DNA from: Bacteroidales bacterium UBA1797
Lineage (GTDB): Bacteria > Bacteroidota > Bacteroidia > Bacteroidales > VadinHA17
Direction: 5' to 3'
Length of the DNA stretch: 64,000 bases
Assembly: GCA_002319885.1 (NCBI GenBank)
Contig: DCFT01000197.1
Coordinates: 8,821-72,820, forward strand
The position numbers and the translations under genes are program-made. The number at the start of each line of letters is the position of its first letter. The stretch's first letter is position 1. Positions 1 to 9,353 of this stretch are shown piece after piece. The notes under the pieces are model-generated. The model did not search any database and was not told where the DNA came from. It was given only the letters and a program-made list of their open reading frames with translations.

Positions 1-474
1 GGCAAAGCATATCACGTCCATGCTTCCGAAGAGAATATGACTCTTCAGTTCTCGGAGCTCACTGATGATTATCTCGATTTTACCGGGAGATATATTCGTG
101 TTCTTCCCGGGGATTCGAACGAAGCTCCTGCAATTTTTTATGCCAGAGGCAGGTATTTTATGTTTGCCTCCGGAACAACCGGGTGGAAACCAAATGCTGC
201 CCGTCTTTATTCTTCCAAAAAGTTCTTTGGAGAATGGAAGTTGATTGGAAATCCATGCAGGGGAACGGAAGATGAAAATAAGACCACTTTTAATTCCCAG
301 AGTACCATGATACTTCCAATCCAGGGTAAAAAGAATGCCTTTATCTATATGGGCGACAGGTGGAACCCTGATAATCTTGCAGATAGCCGGCATATCTGGT
401 TACCTGTTGAATGGGAAAATGGATATCCTGTAATAAAATGGTATCCGAACTGGAATATGAACAATCTCAAATAA
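1..474 (+). CDS. GH43-like glycoside hydrolase, C-terminal part (5' end outside window)
   Basis: The reading frame is open from base 1, so the gene begins upstream of the window; the first ATG in frame, at 37, is internal. The visible 157 residues resemble the later blades of a five-bladed GH43 beta-propeller of the kind found in galactan- or arabinan-acting enzymes. They contain a YHVHASEEN strand near the edge, a DSNEAPAIF segment followed by FMFASGTTGW, and a late FNSQSTMILP / AFIYMGDRW strand pair. The EAP glutamate fits the general-acid position of the family, but this is inferred from context. A secreted polysaccharide-degrading role is likely; substrate and signal peptide cannot be judged from this fragment. 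Confidence 0.7.
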   Translation, partial: GKAYHVHASEENMTLQFSELTDDYLDFTGRYIRVLPGDSNEAPAIFYARGRYFMFASGTTGWKPNAARLYSSKKFFGEWKLIGNPCRGTEDENKTTFNSQSTMILPIQGKKNAFIYMGDRWNPDNLADSRHIWLPVEWENGYPVIKWYPNWNMNNLK

Positions 475-920
475 CCTCCGTGTGTATCTTTCGGATCTTC
501 TCTATACTTCTCTGTTTGACAAAAAAACACCAAGAACTCACAAAACTTATCCGGATTTAACGTGAGAATTTCACAAAGAATAAATCAATGAAAATAGATT
601 TTGCAGTGAATTAAGCTCAGTTTCGAAGATGTGAAGGGGTGAAAAATCGAAGTTTGCAAAGACTAATCATAAGGTAAGATAACATATTGTCAGTACATTA
701 TATTCTTTTCGACTGGTTGGAAAAATACCGCACAATTAACTAAATATCAATATCCTATTTTAGACCTATTGCAGGAAAGAATTATTTTTCTACATTTGGA
801 ACAAATATGATTACGCCGATACGGCAAATTCATATTCCTCAAAACCGACGTTGACAGAAAATAAGAATATTGTAGAACTTAACAAAACACTTGTGAAAAT
901 CAAACCTTAAAACAGAATCT
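475..920. other. Intergenic region, 446 bp, no gene recognised
   Basis: No convincing coding frame, RNA gene or well-formed terminator is visible. Around 515-580 there are AACACCAAG, CTCACAAAAC and TTCACAAAG segments that look like decayed copies of the CACAAAG repeat family seen elsewhere in this window; this is a weak impression. The promoter of the downstream outer-membrane transporter gene should lie here, but I find no clean TTG/TAnnTTTG pair. Confidence 0.4.
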
Positions 921-2555
921 ATGAGAAAACTTTTAACATTTGTTGCCTCCTTGTTCATCACAGGCAGTCTGCTTGCGGGCGGACTGGTTACCAACAATAA
1001 CCAGAGTGCCATGTTCACGCGTCTTCAAAACCGAAATGCCTCAACGGGTATTGATGCTGTTTACTTTAATCCTGCCGGTTTAACAAAACTGGGAGATGGT
1101 TTATTTGTTTCGCTTAACAACCAGACTATCACACAGACTCAAAAAGTAACCAGCACTTATCAATATCTTAATGATGCACCAAGGGAATATGTTGGTAAAA
1201 TAAAAGCTCCTGTCTTTCCGGGAGTCTATGTAGTTTATAATACCGGGAAACTGTCATTCTCTGCAGGATTCAATCCTATTGGAGGAGGTGGCGGCGCCGA
1301 ATACAAAACAGGATTACCTTCATTTGAGATGCCTATTGCCGATATTCCTCCCAGTTTAACAGCCCAGGGGATACCTACTACTAAATATCAGGCTGATATA
1401 TATTTTAAAGGCTCTTCTGCTTATTTGGGTTACCAGGCAAATGTCGGCTACAAGATTAGTGATCAGATTTCTGTTGCAATAGGTGCTCGTTTTGTTTCAG
1501 TATCAAATAAATATAATGGATACCTGAAGAATATCAAGATTAATCCTATATACCCGGCATTTGGAGCTGCTTATACCGGAGGATTGGTATCGGCCAGTCA
1601 ATTCTTTACAGATGGTCAGACCTACCTGAATAATGTATCAACTCAACTCTCGGGCACTGCTTCTTCGCTACAGCCTATAATTACAGGTGGTGGCGGTGGT
1701 GTACCTCTCTCCAGCGGGACAGCTGTTGGTCTGACTGCCCTGCAGGTTGCAACGCTTCAGGGAACTATAGCTGCTTTGGGTGGCGATCCTACAGGTATGA
1801 CTATAGAACAATCACAGGCATTTTTCGCAGGAGCTTCAACTACTTATGGAGGGAAAGCTGTTGCAATGGGAGAAAATGCTGCTGCAACAAAAGACGTGAC
1901 TGTTGACGCTTCAGAATCCGGAACCGGAATTACCCCGATTATAAGTGCTAATTTTTCACCTACAGAAAACTTTGACTTTTCAGTCAGATACGAGTTTAAA
2001 ACTAAAATTGATCTGAAAACAAAGGTAGCAAATAATAACGGCGGAGGAATTTTTATTGACGGTCAAACAGTTATTGGCGACATGCCTGCAGAACTATCTC
2101 TTGGAATGGATCTCAGACCAATGAAGAATCTTCTCCTTTCAGCCAGCTTCAATGAGTATTTTGACAAAAACGTAGATTATGATGGAAGTCCAACATTGGA
2201 TATAAATGAGATCTCCCATAATTTTATTGAGTATGGTCTTGGTCTTGAATATACCATTAATGAGAAACTACGTGTTAGCGCAGGTTGGTCACATACTACC
2301 ACCGGTGTAAATGATAATTATCAGAGTGATATGAGTTTCAGTACAAACACTAACTCAATAGGAGCCGGTTTCGGTTATCATCTTACTCCAATGATCGATC
2401 TTAACCTGGGTTATCAGATTGCATTCTACGACAAAGGCTTAAAGAATTTTGATTCCCCAATACCTGAAATTAACAATTTGTTTCATTATGAGACCTACGA
2501 AAAATCAACCTGGATGATTGCTGTAGGACTTGATTTTTATTTTGGCAAGAAATAA
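921..2555 (+). CDS. OmpP1/FadL/TodX-family outer-membrane transporter
   Basis: A 544-residue outer-membrane beta-barrel of the FadL type, expected to take up hydrophobic molecules such as long-chain fatty acids. It has a signal peptide of about 20 residues ending near LLAGG. The family's N-terminal plug region follows, with FTRLQNRNASTG and the diagnostic FNPAGL motif at roughly residues 50-56. Alternating strands run to an aromatic C-terminus (DFYFGKK), as expected for BAM-dependent insertion. A glycine-, serine- and alanine-rich stretch at about residues 215-325 is longer than in E. coli FadL and is probably an extracellular loop insertion. The gene is monocistronic, with a strong hairpin right after the stop. 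Family assignment is firm; the substrate is not known. Confidence 0.88.
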   Translation: MRKLLTFVASLFITGSLLAGGLVTNNNQSAMFTRLQNRNASTGIDAVYFNPAGLTKLGDGLFVSLNNQTITQTQKVTSTYQYLNDAPREYVGKIKAPVFPGVYVVYNTGKLSFSAGFNPIGGGGGAEYKTGLPSFEMPIADIPPSLTAQGIPTTKYQADIYFKGSSAYLGYQANVGYKISDQISVAIGARFVSVSNKYNGYLKNIKINPIYPAFGAAYTGGLVSASQFFTDGQTYLNNVSTQLSGTASSLQPIITGGGGGVPLSSGTAVGLTALQVATLQGTIAALGGDPTGMTIEQSQAFFAGASTTYGGKAVAMGENAAATKDVTVDASESGTGITPIISANFSPTENFDFSVRYEFKTKIDLKTKVANNNGGGIFIDGQTVIGDMPAELSLGMDLRPMKNLLLSASFNEYFDKNVDYDGSPTLDINEISHNFIEYGLGLEYTINEKLRVSAGWSHTTTGVNDNYQSDMSFSTNTNSIGAGFGYHLTPMIDLNLGYQIAFYDKGLKNFDSPIPEINNLFHYETYEKSTWMIAVGLDFYFGKK

Positions 2556-2581
2556 CCCTTCATTATTAATAAATCCCAAAG

Positions 2582-2611
2582 GAGGCAGCGTCATTAGATT
2601 CTGCCTCTTTT
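2582..2611. terminator. Bidirectional intrinsic terminator between convergent genes
   Basis: GAGGCAG (2582-2588) pairs with CTGCCTC (2601-2607) around a 12-base loop, followed by TTTT. On the other strand the upstream AAA run gives a shorter U tract. It lies between the stops of the FadL-like gene and the convergent hypothetical gene and can serve both. Confidence 0.75.
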
Positions 2612-2613
2612 CA

Positions 2614-3303
2614 TTAGTAAATAATGCCTTGTGAATTAAGATGTTTAATATATAAATCGCCTTCCGGGATAGCTGAAGATTTCAGTTTATTGTACCATTC
2701 TGACGCTCTCGTGGTATTCCCTGTCTCCTGAGAAAGTTTTATTATATTCAAATATATAAGACCAGGAACTTCAGAATTCTTGCTGTCAAAAGAATTTGCT
2801 ATTTTGATAAAGTCGGCTGAGGCTTCAGCAGGCTTTCCATTTTCAGCAAGAAGGGAAGCTTCATCAATTTTTTTGTTCAGTTCGTTGTTAAGACAAACAC
2901 CATAAAATGAGAAACAGTTGTCAGAGCAATCTTCTATCAGATCAATCCACTGTTCATCATTCTTTAATGGCGGAAAAGTCAGTTGAAAATCAAGCCTCTC
3001 CCCTATAGTTTTAAATTTATATGAATCGGGACAAACCGGAATTCCCTTTGATGAGAGCAACCGGCTTCGTGTCCCATCGCGATAAATCATAAAAATATTC
3101 TTATCGGCACAAAAGTATCCTCCGCTTGATCTCAGGTTCTCTACGCTTAGAAAGATCACTGTCTTCTGTGCTGTAATTTCAACTTTTGAGATCTCAAGAG
3201 TTTCATGACTCTTAAGTGCAAAATTGGGTTTAATAATTGTCTGTGAGTGACCGGTTGTTGTAAATAAATCGAGTATAAAAATTATTAATAAAATATTTTT
3301 CAT
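2614..3303 (-). CDS. Secreted hypothetical protein with TPR-like C-terminal half
   Basis: A 229-residue protein with a clear N-terminal signal peptide (MKNILLIIFILDLFTTTGHS, cleavage near Gln21). Residues 25-140 look beta-rich and carry several cysteines (YFCAD, PVCPD, EDCSDNCFS, GVCL) that could form disulfides in the periplasm. Residues about 143-220 are helical, with an EASLLAENGKPAEASADFIKIA repeat and a second helix pair, reminiscent of tetratricopeptide repeats. I recall similar secreted Bacteroidetes proteins without a named function and do not assign one. It is convergent with the FadL-like gene and its start region faces the phoU promoter region, but nothing shows a link to phosphate. 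Confidence 0.7.
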   Translation of the reverse strand: MKNILLIIFILDLFTTTGHSQTIIKPNFALKSHETLEISKVEITAQKTVIFLSVENLRSSGGYFCADKNIFMIYRDGTRSRLLSSKGIPVCPDSYKFKTIGERLDFQLTFPPLKNDEQWIDLIEDCSDNCFSFYGVCLNNELNKKIDEASLLAENGKPAEASADFIKIANSFDSKNSEVPGLIYLNIIKLSQETGNTTRASEWYNKLKSSAIPEGDLYIKHLNSQGIIY

Positions 3304-3437
3304 TTTTTTATTGTTAGGAAAGATCGCAAGTTACAAAAATTAAACTTCTTGTAAATATTGTTAAATTTGATCATTGATTATGGTGTTTTAATTCATTCGC
3401 ATTGAATTGATAAACAGGAGTATATTTTTACAAAATT

Positions 3438-3474
3438 GTAACAATTAAGTAACAGTCAAAACTGATTTGTAACA
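3438..3474 (+). promoter_or_regulatory. Putative Pho box: GTAACA repeats upstream of phoU
   Basis: GTAACA occurs at 3438-3443 and again exactly 11 bp later at 3449-3454, within the aligned 11-mers TGTAACAATTA and AGTAACAGTCA (8 of 11 identical). A third GTAACA lies at 3469-3474. PhoB-type regulators bind direct repeats with an 11-bp period, and the same 12-mer TTGTAACAATTA occurs upstream of the porin-pst operon. Autoregulation by the PhoB encoded just downstream is inferred. Confidence 0.5.
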
Positions 3475-3493
3475 ATAAATGAAGTTACCTTTG
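3466..3493 (+). promoter_or_regulatory. Candidate phoU-phoB-phoR promoter
   Basis: TTTG at 3466-3469 and TACCTTTG at 3486-3493 match the Bacteroidetes primary-sigma consensus (TTG ... TAnnTTTG). The 16-bp spacer is slightly short. The start codon of phoU lies 60 bp downstream, and the GTAACA boxes overlap and precede the upstream element. Confidence 0.5.
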
Positions 3494-3552
3494 CAACAAT
3501 TCATTTTACATTGACAATCTGAATAATACGAATCATAAATTAGAAACTTATT

Positions 3553-4263
3553 ATGACAACAAAAAAGGAAGAAGCTATTGCCGACAGTATTAAGAGCCTG
3601 GAAGAGATGGCAGATTTGGTTTTGACCCAGTTAACACTGCTCGAAAAGCTTATGTCGTTGAATGATAAGATTGAAATGGATAAAATTCTCTCGACTATTG
3701 AAGAAAACGAAAATAAAATTGATCAGTTTGAAGTAATTATAAGTGATCAGTTCGTTAATTCTATTATACTTTATCAACCTGTTGCATCCGATATCAGAAA
3801 ACTTAACTCAGTATACCGCATTTCAATTAATCTGGAACGCATAGGCGATATAGTAATGAATATTATTTCTTCATTCAAATCTATTAAAGGAACAGCTGAG
3901 TTTGAAGCGATGCAGGATGTTCTGATGAATATGCTGGTGTCGGGAGTGACGATGGTGGAAAAATCGCTCCTTTCATTCATGAATAATGACGATTCCTATG
4001 CAGAGTGGACCATTAAGAACGATGAGATAATTGATGATATGAACAGGAAGCTTCTCAAAAACAGTGTGGCAAGAGCAAAGGTCAGCGAAAAAACCAGGGA
4101 GATGTTGCTGAGTTATATGGACCTTAAAAATATCATTACCAATATGGAAAGGATTGCTGATCATGCCACAAATATCGCAGAAGTTTCTATCTATTCCATG
4201 CAGGGAACAGATATAAGGCATCAGGGATATGGTATTCATCATTCTGATAAGGAAAATATTTGA
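3553..4263 (+). CDS. phoU: PhoU-family phosphate signalling regulator
   Basis: A 236-residue all-helical PhoU protein, normal length for the family, with two PhoU repeats. The first (about residues 14-110) contains the ...LNSVYRISINLERIGDIV signature; the second (about 120-215) ends in MDLKNIITNMERIADHATNIAE. The E-R-I-G/A-D metal-coordinating motif is present in both halves. PhoU links the PstSCAB transporter to the PhoR kinase and keeps the Pho regulon off when phosphate is plentiful. It is the first gene of phoU-phoB-phoR, and its stop almost touches the response regulator. The pst operon lies downstream in convergent orientation, which supports this specific role over a generic NaPi-linked PhoU. 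Confidence 0.92.
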   Translation: MTTKKEEAIADSIKSLEEMADLVLTQLTLLEKLMSLNDKIEMDKILSTIEENENKIDQFEVIISDQFVNSIILYQPVASDIRKLNSVYRISINLERIGDIVMNIISSFKSIKGTAEFEAMQDVLMNMLVSGVTMVEKSLLSFMNNDDSYAEWTIKNDEIIDDMNRKLLKNSVARAKVSEKTREMLLSYMDLKNIITNMERIADHATNIAEVSIYSMQGTDIRHQGYGIHHSDKENI

Positions 4264-4274
4264 TATTCAACTAT

Positions 4275-4961
4275 ATGACTGATAAAGGTAAAAGAATTCT
4301 TATAGTCGATGATGAGGAGGATTTATGTGAAATTCTTCAATATAATCTGAGTAATGTTGGCTATAAAACTGAAGTCGCACATTCCGCAGAAGAAGCTTTA
4401 AAGAGACCTCTTGTTAATTACGATCTCATTCTTCTTGATATCATGATGGGACCTATTTCAGGTTTCAAATTTGCTGATAAATTAAGAAAAGAGCTGAAAA
4501 ATGATGTCCCGATTATCTTTCTTACTGCTAAAGACACTGAGAATGATATTCTTACAGGATTCAGCCTTGGTGCAGATGACTATATCTCCAAACCCTTCTC
4601 TATTAATGAGCTGACAGCCAGAGTAAATGCGGTTTTAAAAAGATCATATTCTGATAAGGTTGAAAACAAATCGATATTGCAGTTCAATGGAATTGACCTC
4701 GATACAGTCCGTAAAAGACTGATAATAAATGATGAGCGTGTAGAACTTACAAAAAAGGAATACGAGATTCTGAGAACTTTACTTGAAAATCAGGGAAAGG
4801 TCTTTTCAAGGGAAGATCTGCTTATGAGAATATGGGGGCAGGATGTTATTGTCACTGAACGTACGGTTGATGTAAATATTACGAGGCTTAGAACTAAGCT
4901 TGGACAATTTGGTTCCTGTTTAAAAAATAAAACAGGTTATGGTTATTTTTTTGAGTTTTAA
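4275..4961 (+). CDS. phoB: PhoB-like OmpR-family response regulator
   Basis: A 228-residue transcription factor. The receiver domain (about 1-120) has the acidic pair DD at 12-13, the phospho-acceptor Asp55 in LILLDIMMG, the switch Thr in IIFLTAKD and the conserved Lys in ISKPFS. The C-terminal winged helix (about 135-228) carries ELTKKEYEILRTLLE and the recognition-helix region RTVDVNITRLRTKLG. I choose the ATG at 4275; an in-frame TTG at 4260, overlapping the phoU stop, would add five residues. It sits between phoU and the histidine kinase gene, so phosphate control is the likely role. It should bind the GTAACA boxes upstream of phoU and of the porin-pst operon. Confidence 0.9.
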   Translation: MTDKGKRILIVDDEEDLCEILQYNLSNVGYKTEVAHSAEEALKRPLVNYDLILLDIMMGPISGFKFADKLRKELKNDVPIIFLTAKDTENDILTGFSLGADDYISKPFSINELTARVNAVLKRSYSDKVENKSILQFNGIDLDTVRKRLIINDERVELTKKEYEILRTLLENQGKVFSREDLLMRIWGQDVIVTERTVDVNITRLRTKLGQFGSCLKNKTGYGYFFEF

Positions 4962-4979
4962 TGATCTAAAAAATTTCAA

Positions 4980-6740
4980 ATGTTCAAAAGGAATAAGTTC
5001 AGAAATAATCTTTTTATATACTACTCTTTAATATTCGTAGTATTCACATTGCTCATATTAAGTTATCTTTTCAAACGCGAAAAAGAATTCAGAATTTCTG
5101 CTCTTAATGACGAACTTGAGAATACAACTCAGATTGTCAATAATTATATAAAGACAAATTCAATAATTGCTAAAGGAAACTACTTTCTTATTGATTCACT
5201 GGTTAAATTACTTCCTCAGGACAGTCTCAGGGTAACAGTAATAAACCCTAATGGCGTTGTCATTTTTGACAGTTTTGTTTCTGACTGGGGGAAAATGGGA
5301 AATCACAAAAACCGACCTGAGATCGAAGGTTCTCTTTATTCTGATTATGGAACATCTGTAAGAAAATCAGCGACTACAGGTAAAGAGTATTATTATTTCT
5401 CAAAATATTTTGGAAACTATTTTGTGAGGGCCGCAGTAGTTTATAATATAAAGGTTGTTAATTTCCTCAAAGCAAAAATGTATTTTCTTGTTATCATTAT
5501 CGGTTCATTCTTCCTTATATGGCTGATAATGTTACTTGTAACAAATAAATTTTCAGAGTCTATAATAAAGTTGAAAGATTTTGCTTTGAAAATCGGGAAT
5601 AATGAACCTTTGGATCTCAATCAGAAATTTCCGAAAAATGAACTTGGAACAATAAGTAAAGAGCTTGTCGAAATTTATAGTAATCTGTTAAAAACAAAGA
5701 ATGACCTGGTAAACGAACGCGAAAAGCTCTTCAGTCATTTAAATGCCCTAAATGAGGGAATAGCTTTCTTTTCAAAAGATAAAATTAAAATCCTGTCGAA
5801 TAATAACTTCATCCATTATATGAACATGATCTCGGGTGAATTATCTGTTTCAGGAGCGGATTTTTTTAAAATTGAAGATTTTAAAAACGTTAATGAATTT
5901 ATTGACAGACAGTTAAATAATGAAATAAATTCAACCCATCTTCCAAAATTTGAGTACCAGTTAGGAAAGAACGGCAAGTTTTACAAGGTTCAGTGTGTAA
6001 TATTTCATGATAAGAATTTTGAGGTAATACTTAGTGATATCACTGAGATGGAACAAAACAGGCTCATAAAACAGCAAATGACATCCAACATTGCCCATGA
6101 GCTGAAAACACCGGTATCTTCAGTTAAAGGGTATCTCGAAACGCTTATCAACGACCCTTCAATGCCGGCGGATAAACAAATCTATTTTATTGAAAAGGCG
6201 CTTGCCCAGAGTGAGAGGCTGACAAATCTTATTAATGATATATCCATTATTAATAGAATTGAGGAAGCTGGCAGTTCCTTTACAACTGAAAAGGTAGCTA
6301 TCGGAGAAATTATTGATGAAGTAACTAATAATTTCAAATCTGCGATTGCTGGCAGGGAAATGAAAGTTGAAACGGAAAAGATTGATAATGCTGTTGTTAC
6401 AGGAAACAGGTCGTTAATACTTTCGATATTTCAGAATCTTCTTGAGAATGCAGTCAATTACGCTGGTGACAAAACAATAATAAGAATTGTTCTCTACAAC
6501 GAAGATGAATCATTTTGTCACTTTTTATTCTCTGATAACGGGATCGGTATAGCAGAAGAGCATCTTCCACGGGTTTTTGAAAGGTTCTACAGGATTGATT
6601 CGGGACGCTCAAGGAAAAGCGGTGGTACCGGACTTGGACTGGCTATTGTAAAGAATGCCATCCTGGTTCATAAAGGTGAGATATCTGTCAGAAACAGAAT
6701 TGGTGGTGGCACCGAATTCCTCTTTTCACTTCCAAAATAA
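4980..6740 (+). CDS. phoR: PhoR-like membrane sensor histidine kinase
   Basis: A 586-residue sensor kinase. Transmembrane helices lie at about residues 10-31 and 167-188, flanking a periplasmic domain of about 135 residues, larger than the tiny loop of E. coli PhoR. A HAMP-like linker and a PAS-like region (about 240-355) follow. The HisKA domain has the phospho-accepting His373 in IAHELKTP. The ATPase domain shows the N box (QNLLENAVNYA), G1 (DNGIGIAEEHLPRVFERFYRID) and G2 (GGTGLGLAIVK). The gene follows phoB by 18 bp, completing phoU-phoB-phoR, and ends 11 bp from the convergent pstB stop. The Pho assignment rests on context; the kinase family is certain. Confidence 0.88.
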   Translation: MFKRNKFRNNLFIYYSLIFVVFTLLILSYLFKREKEFRISALNDELENTTQIVNNYIKTNSIIAKGNYFLIDSLVKLLPQDSLRVTVINPNGVVIFDSFVSDWGKMGNHKNRPEIEGSLYSDYGTSVRKSATTGKEYYYFSKYFGNYFVRAAVVYNIKVVNFLKAKMYFLVIIIGSFFLIWLIMLLVTNKFSESIIKLKDFALKIGNNEPLDLNQKFPKNELGTISKELVEIYSNLLKTKNDLVNEREKLFSHLNALNEGIAFFSKDKIKILSNNNFIHYMNMISGELSVSGADFFKIEDFKNVNEFIDRQLNNEINSTHLPKFEYQLGKNGKFYKVQCVIFHDKNFEVILSDITEMEQNRLIKQQMTSNIAHELKTPVSSVKGYLETLINDPSMPADKQIYFIEKALAQSERLTNLINDISIINRIEEAGSSFTTEKVAIGEIIDEVTNNFKSAIAGREMKVETEKIDNAVVTGNRSLILSIFQNLLENAVNYAGDKTIIRIVLYNEDESFCHFLFSDNGIGIAEEHLPRVFERFYRIDSGRSRKSGGTGLGLAIVKNAILVHKGEISVRNRIGGGTEFLFSLPK

Positions 6741-6751
6741 GAAATAGCCTT

Positions 6752-7510
6752 TCATCCAAATCGCCCGGAGATATAGTCTTCGGTCTGTCGTTTTGCAGGA
6801 TTCGAGAAGAGCAGTTGTGTTTTATTGAATTCTATTAATTCACCCAGATAAAAGAAAGCAGTGTAATCGCTTGTACGGGCAGCTTGCTGAAGATTATGTG
6901 TCACAATTATGATTGTATAATCTTTTTTCAGATTAAGCAACAATTCCTCTATTTTGTTGGAAGAAATCGGATCGAGTGATGAAGTCGGTTCATCAAATAA
7001 TATGATATCCGGTTTCATTGAAAGAGAACGGGCTATACAAAGCCTTTGCTGTTGTCCACCTGAAAGAAACGTTCCCTTTTTATGAAGGTTATCCTTGACT
7101 TCCGTCCATAGTGAAGCTTTTCTGAGCGAATCTTCGACTATCTCTTCTTTCTGCAATTTAGAAAGGCTGATACCATTTAGTGTATATCCTGAAATTACAT
7201 TCTCAAAAATACTCATTGTTGGAAATGGATTTGGTCGTTGAAAAACCATACCTATTTTCCTTCTTAGTACGATCAGATTCATCCTGTAAATGTCATCTTT
7301 AAAAAGATAGATATTGCCCTCAGTCCTGGCACCGGGAGTTAATTCATGTAGGCGGTTTATACAACGAAGAAAAGTGGTTTTACCACAACCTGAAGGACCC
7401 ATCAAAGCTATGATCTGGTTCACAGGTATTTCTAAATTAATATCTGATAATATTCTGGCTTCTCCAAAAAAAGCATTTAAATGTTCAACCTTCAAAATTG
7501 AATTTTCCAT
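6752..7510 (-). CDS. pstB: Phosphate ABC transporter ATP-binding protein PstB
   Basis: A 252-residue ABC ATPase of the PstB subfamily that powers phosphate import. Walker A is GPSGCGKTT, the Q-loop region reads GMVFQRPNPFP (typical of PstB), the signature is LSGGQQQRLCIARSL and Walker B is IILFDEPTSSLDP. The ending ...YISGRFG also matches PstB. It is the last gene of the minus-strand operon porin-pstS-pstC-pstA-pstB and overlaps the end of pstA by 19 bp, suggesting translational coupling. No phoU follows it; phoU lies in the convergent operon instead. Confidence 0.95.
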   Translation of the reverse strand: MENSILKVEHLNAFFGEARILSDINLEIPVNQIIALMGPSGCGKTTFLRCINRLHELTPGARTEGNIYLFKDDIYRMNLIVLRRKIGMVFQRPNPFPTMSIFENVISGYTLNGISLSKLQKEEIVEDSLRKASLWTEVKDNLHKKGTFLSGGQQQRLCIARSLSMKPDIILFDEPTSSLDPISSNKIEELLLNLKKDYTIIIVTHNLQQAARTSDYTAFFYLGELIEFNKTQLLFSNPAKRQTEDYISGRFG

Positions 7511-8337
7511 CTTCTCTCTAAAATCTTAGTAACAATATTTAAAAACAAAATCATCATGATGAGAACAAATGAAGCGCCCCAGGCAAGCTTATGCCAGTCT
7601 TCATAGGCGCTTCCGGCATAATTAAAAATAAGTAAAGGTAAACTGCTCATAGGTTTTAGAATATTCGTGTTTATAAACGGGTTTCCAAAAGCCGTGAAAA
7701 GCAAAGGAGCTGTTTCGCCTGCTACCCTGGAAATGCTTAATAAACTACCACTTAAAATGCCACTCAACCCCATTGGTAATATGACACGAAGGATGGTTTT
7801 GTAATAAGGAACGCCCAGAGCCAGAGAGGCTTCTTTAATAGTACCGGGAATGAGTTTCAGTGTTTCCTCTGTTGATTTAACAATTGGAGGCAACATCATT
7901 ATTGCAAGGGCAATACTACCTGAAAGGGAAGAAAAATGTCCTGTAGGTTTGACAACCCAGAGATATATAATTATTCCCAGCACAATTGAAGGAATACCCT
8001 GAAGAACATCTACACTTAAACCCACCCAGTAAGCAAGTTTATCTCTTTTATATTCACTCAGGTACAACCCTACCAATGCCCCAAAAGGAATTGCCATCAG
8101 CGAGGCACAGGATACAATGATACCACTTCCTATCAATGCATTTACGATACCACCTCCCTTTTCGCCTACCGGTTTGGGAAGGTTTATAAAGAAATCCCAG
8201 TTGATTGAAGAGATGCCTTGTTTAATAATATAAAATAATATAAGCAGCAGAGGAACAGTAGATAATACTGTCAAAAGGATTATGCCACCTTTGAAAAGCC
8301 TGTCTTTATAAAATCTTATTTTTATAAGCTTATCCAT
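7492..8337 (-). CDS. pstA: Phosphate ABC transporter permease PstA
   Basis: A 281-residue inner-membrane permease with about six predicted transmembrane helices. It carries the PstA-type EAA loop around EASLALGVPYYKTILRVILPMGLSGILSGSL and the SRVAGETAPLLFTA segment characteristic of PstA. With PstC it forms the phosphate channel driven by PstB. It overlaps pstB and is separated from pstC by a single base, so the three are co-transcribed and probably co-translated. Confidence 0.94.
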   Translation of the reverse strand: MDKLIKIRFYKDRLFKGGIILLTVLSTVPLLLILFYIIKQGISSINWDFFINLPKPVGEKGGGIVNALIGSGIIVSCASLMAIPFGALVGLYLSEYKRDKLAYWVGLSVDVLQGIPSIVLGIIIYLWVVKPTGHFSSLSGSIALAIMMLPPIVKSTEETLKLIPGTIKEASLALGVPYYKTILRVILPMGLSGILSGSLLSISRVAGETAPLLFTAFGNPFINTNILKPMSSLPLLIFNYAGSAYEDWHKLAWGASFVLIMMILFLNIVTKILERRWKIQF

Positions 8338-8338
8338 G

Positions 8339-9268
8339 TTAATGGAGTATATAATGTTTAATGATCTGACGGCCAGATATATTTATTAAGGTTGTTACAA
8401 CAAATAACAAAAGCCCCATCTCAATGAGAACTGATAGATATATGGTTCCCGTAGCTTCTGTAAACTCATTTGCAATAACACTGGCCATCGTATTTCCCGG
8501 ACTGAAAATATTCTTTGGAATATAATGTGAATTTCCAATAAGCATAGTCACAGCCATTGTTTCACCCAATGCACGTCCGAGAGCAAGAAGAACTGAGGCA
8601 AATAATCCCGAACGTGTATGGGGAATTATTATCTTTCTGATTACCTCAAAACGTGTTGCCCCCAACGAATAAGCACCTTCCTTTAATGACGGAGGTACCA
8701 TACTTATAACCTGTCTTGAAAGAGATACGGAATATGGTATAATCATGATAGCCAAAATAATAGAGGAAGTAAGTATCCCGACTCCGTAAGGTAATACATG
8801 AAGTTTTAGTTCAAGATTACGAATAATGGGAACCAATACTACCATGCCCCAAAAACCATAGACTACCGATGGAATTGTAGCCAGAAGTTCAATAATATTT
8901 TTAAAAATATTTGAAATAAGTCCTTTCGGATAATACTCTCCAAGGAATATTGCTGTTGAAAACGCAAAAGGGGTGGATATTATAAGTGCAAGCAAAGATG
9001 TAAGAAGTGTTCCTATCAGAAATGGTAATGCGCCATACTCATCTGTTACCGGGTTCCAGGCTTTACCATAAATGAATTTAATTCCCAAATGCTTGATTGA
9101 GGGCAAAGAAGTAATCGTAAGGGTCAGAAAAATGGATATCAATATTATTATTAGTATGATACCCGTTAATCCCAATCCCTTCTGGAAAATTTTCTCAAAA
9201 AGAAGGACTCTTTGCAGTTTTTTGTCCGTCTTATTATTTAGCGTACTGTTTTTTTTATCAAGTCGCAT
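8339..9268 (-). CDS. pstC: Phosphate ABC transporter permease PstC
   Basis: A 309-residue permease with about six transmembrane helices and the PstC-type segments PSVVYGFWG, EGAYSLGATRFEVIRKIIIPHTRSGLFAS and LGRALGETMAVTMLIGN. I choose the ATG at 9268; an in-frame TTG at 9277 would add three residues (MLS). It is the PstA partner in phosphate uptake. A strong hairpin separates it from pstS, 143 bp upstream, so pstCAB may be made at lower levels than the binding protein. Confidence 0.93.
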   Translation of the reverse strand: MRLDKKNSTLNNKTDKKLQRVLLFEKIFQKGLGLTGIILIIILISIFLTLTITSLPSIKHLGIKFIYGKAWNPVTDEYGALPFLIGTLLTSLLALIISTPFAFSTAIFLGEYYPKGLISNIFKNIIELLATIPSVVYGFWGMVVLVPIIRNLELKLHVLPYGVGILTSSIILAIMIIPYSVSLSRQVISMVPPSLKEGAYSLGATRFEVIRKIIIPHTRSGLFASVLLALGRALGETMAVTMLIGNSHYIPKNIFSPGNTMASVIANEFTEATGTIYLSVLIEMGLLLFVVTTLINISGRQIIKHYILH

Positions 9269-9353
9269 GGAAAGCAATATTGTTCATTTTCCTCATACAC
9301 ATTAGTCATCAATTTACCTTTGTAAATTTAGTAGTTTAAGTTCAGGGATCAAT

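Noticed and set aside
8339..9277. TTG start of pstC at 9277
   Set aside because: An ATG three codons downstream, at 9268, gives the usual PstC N-terminus; ATG is far more common in this genome's genes.
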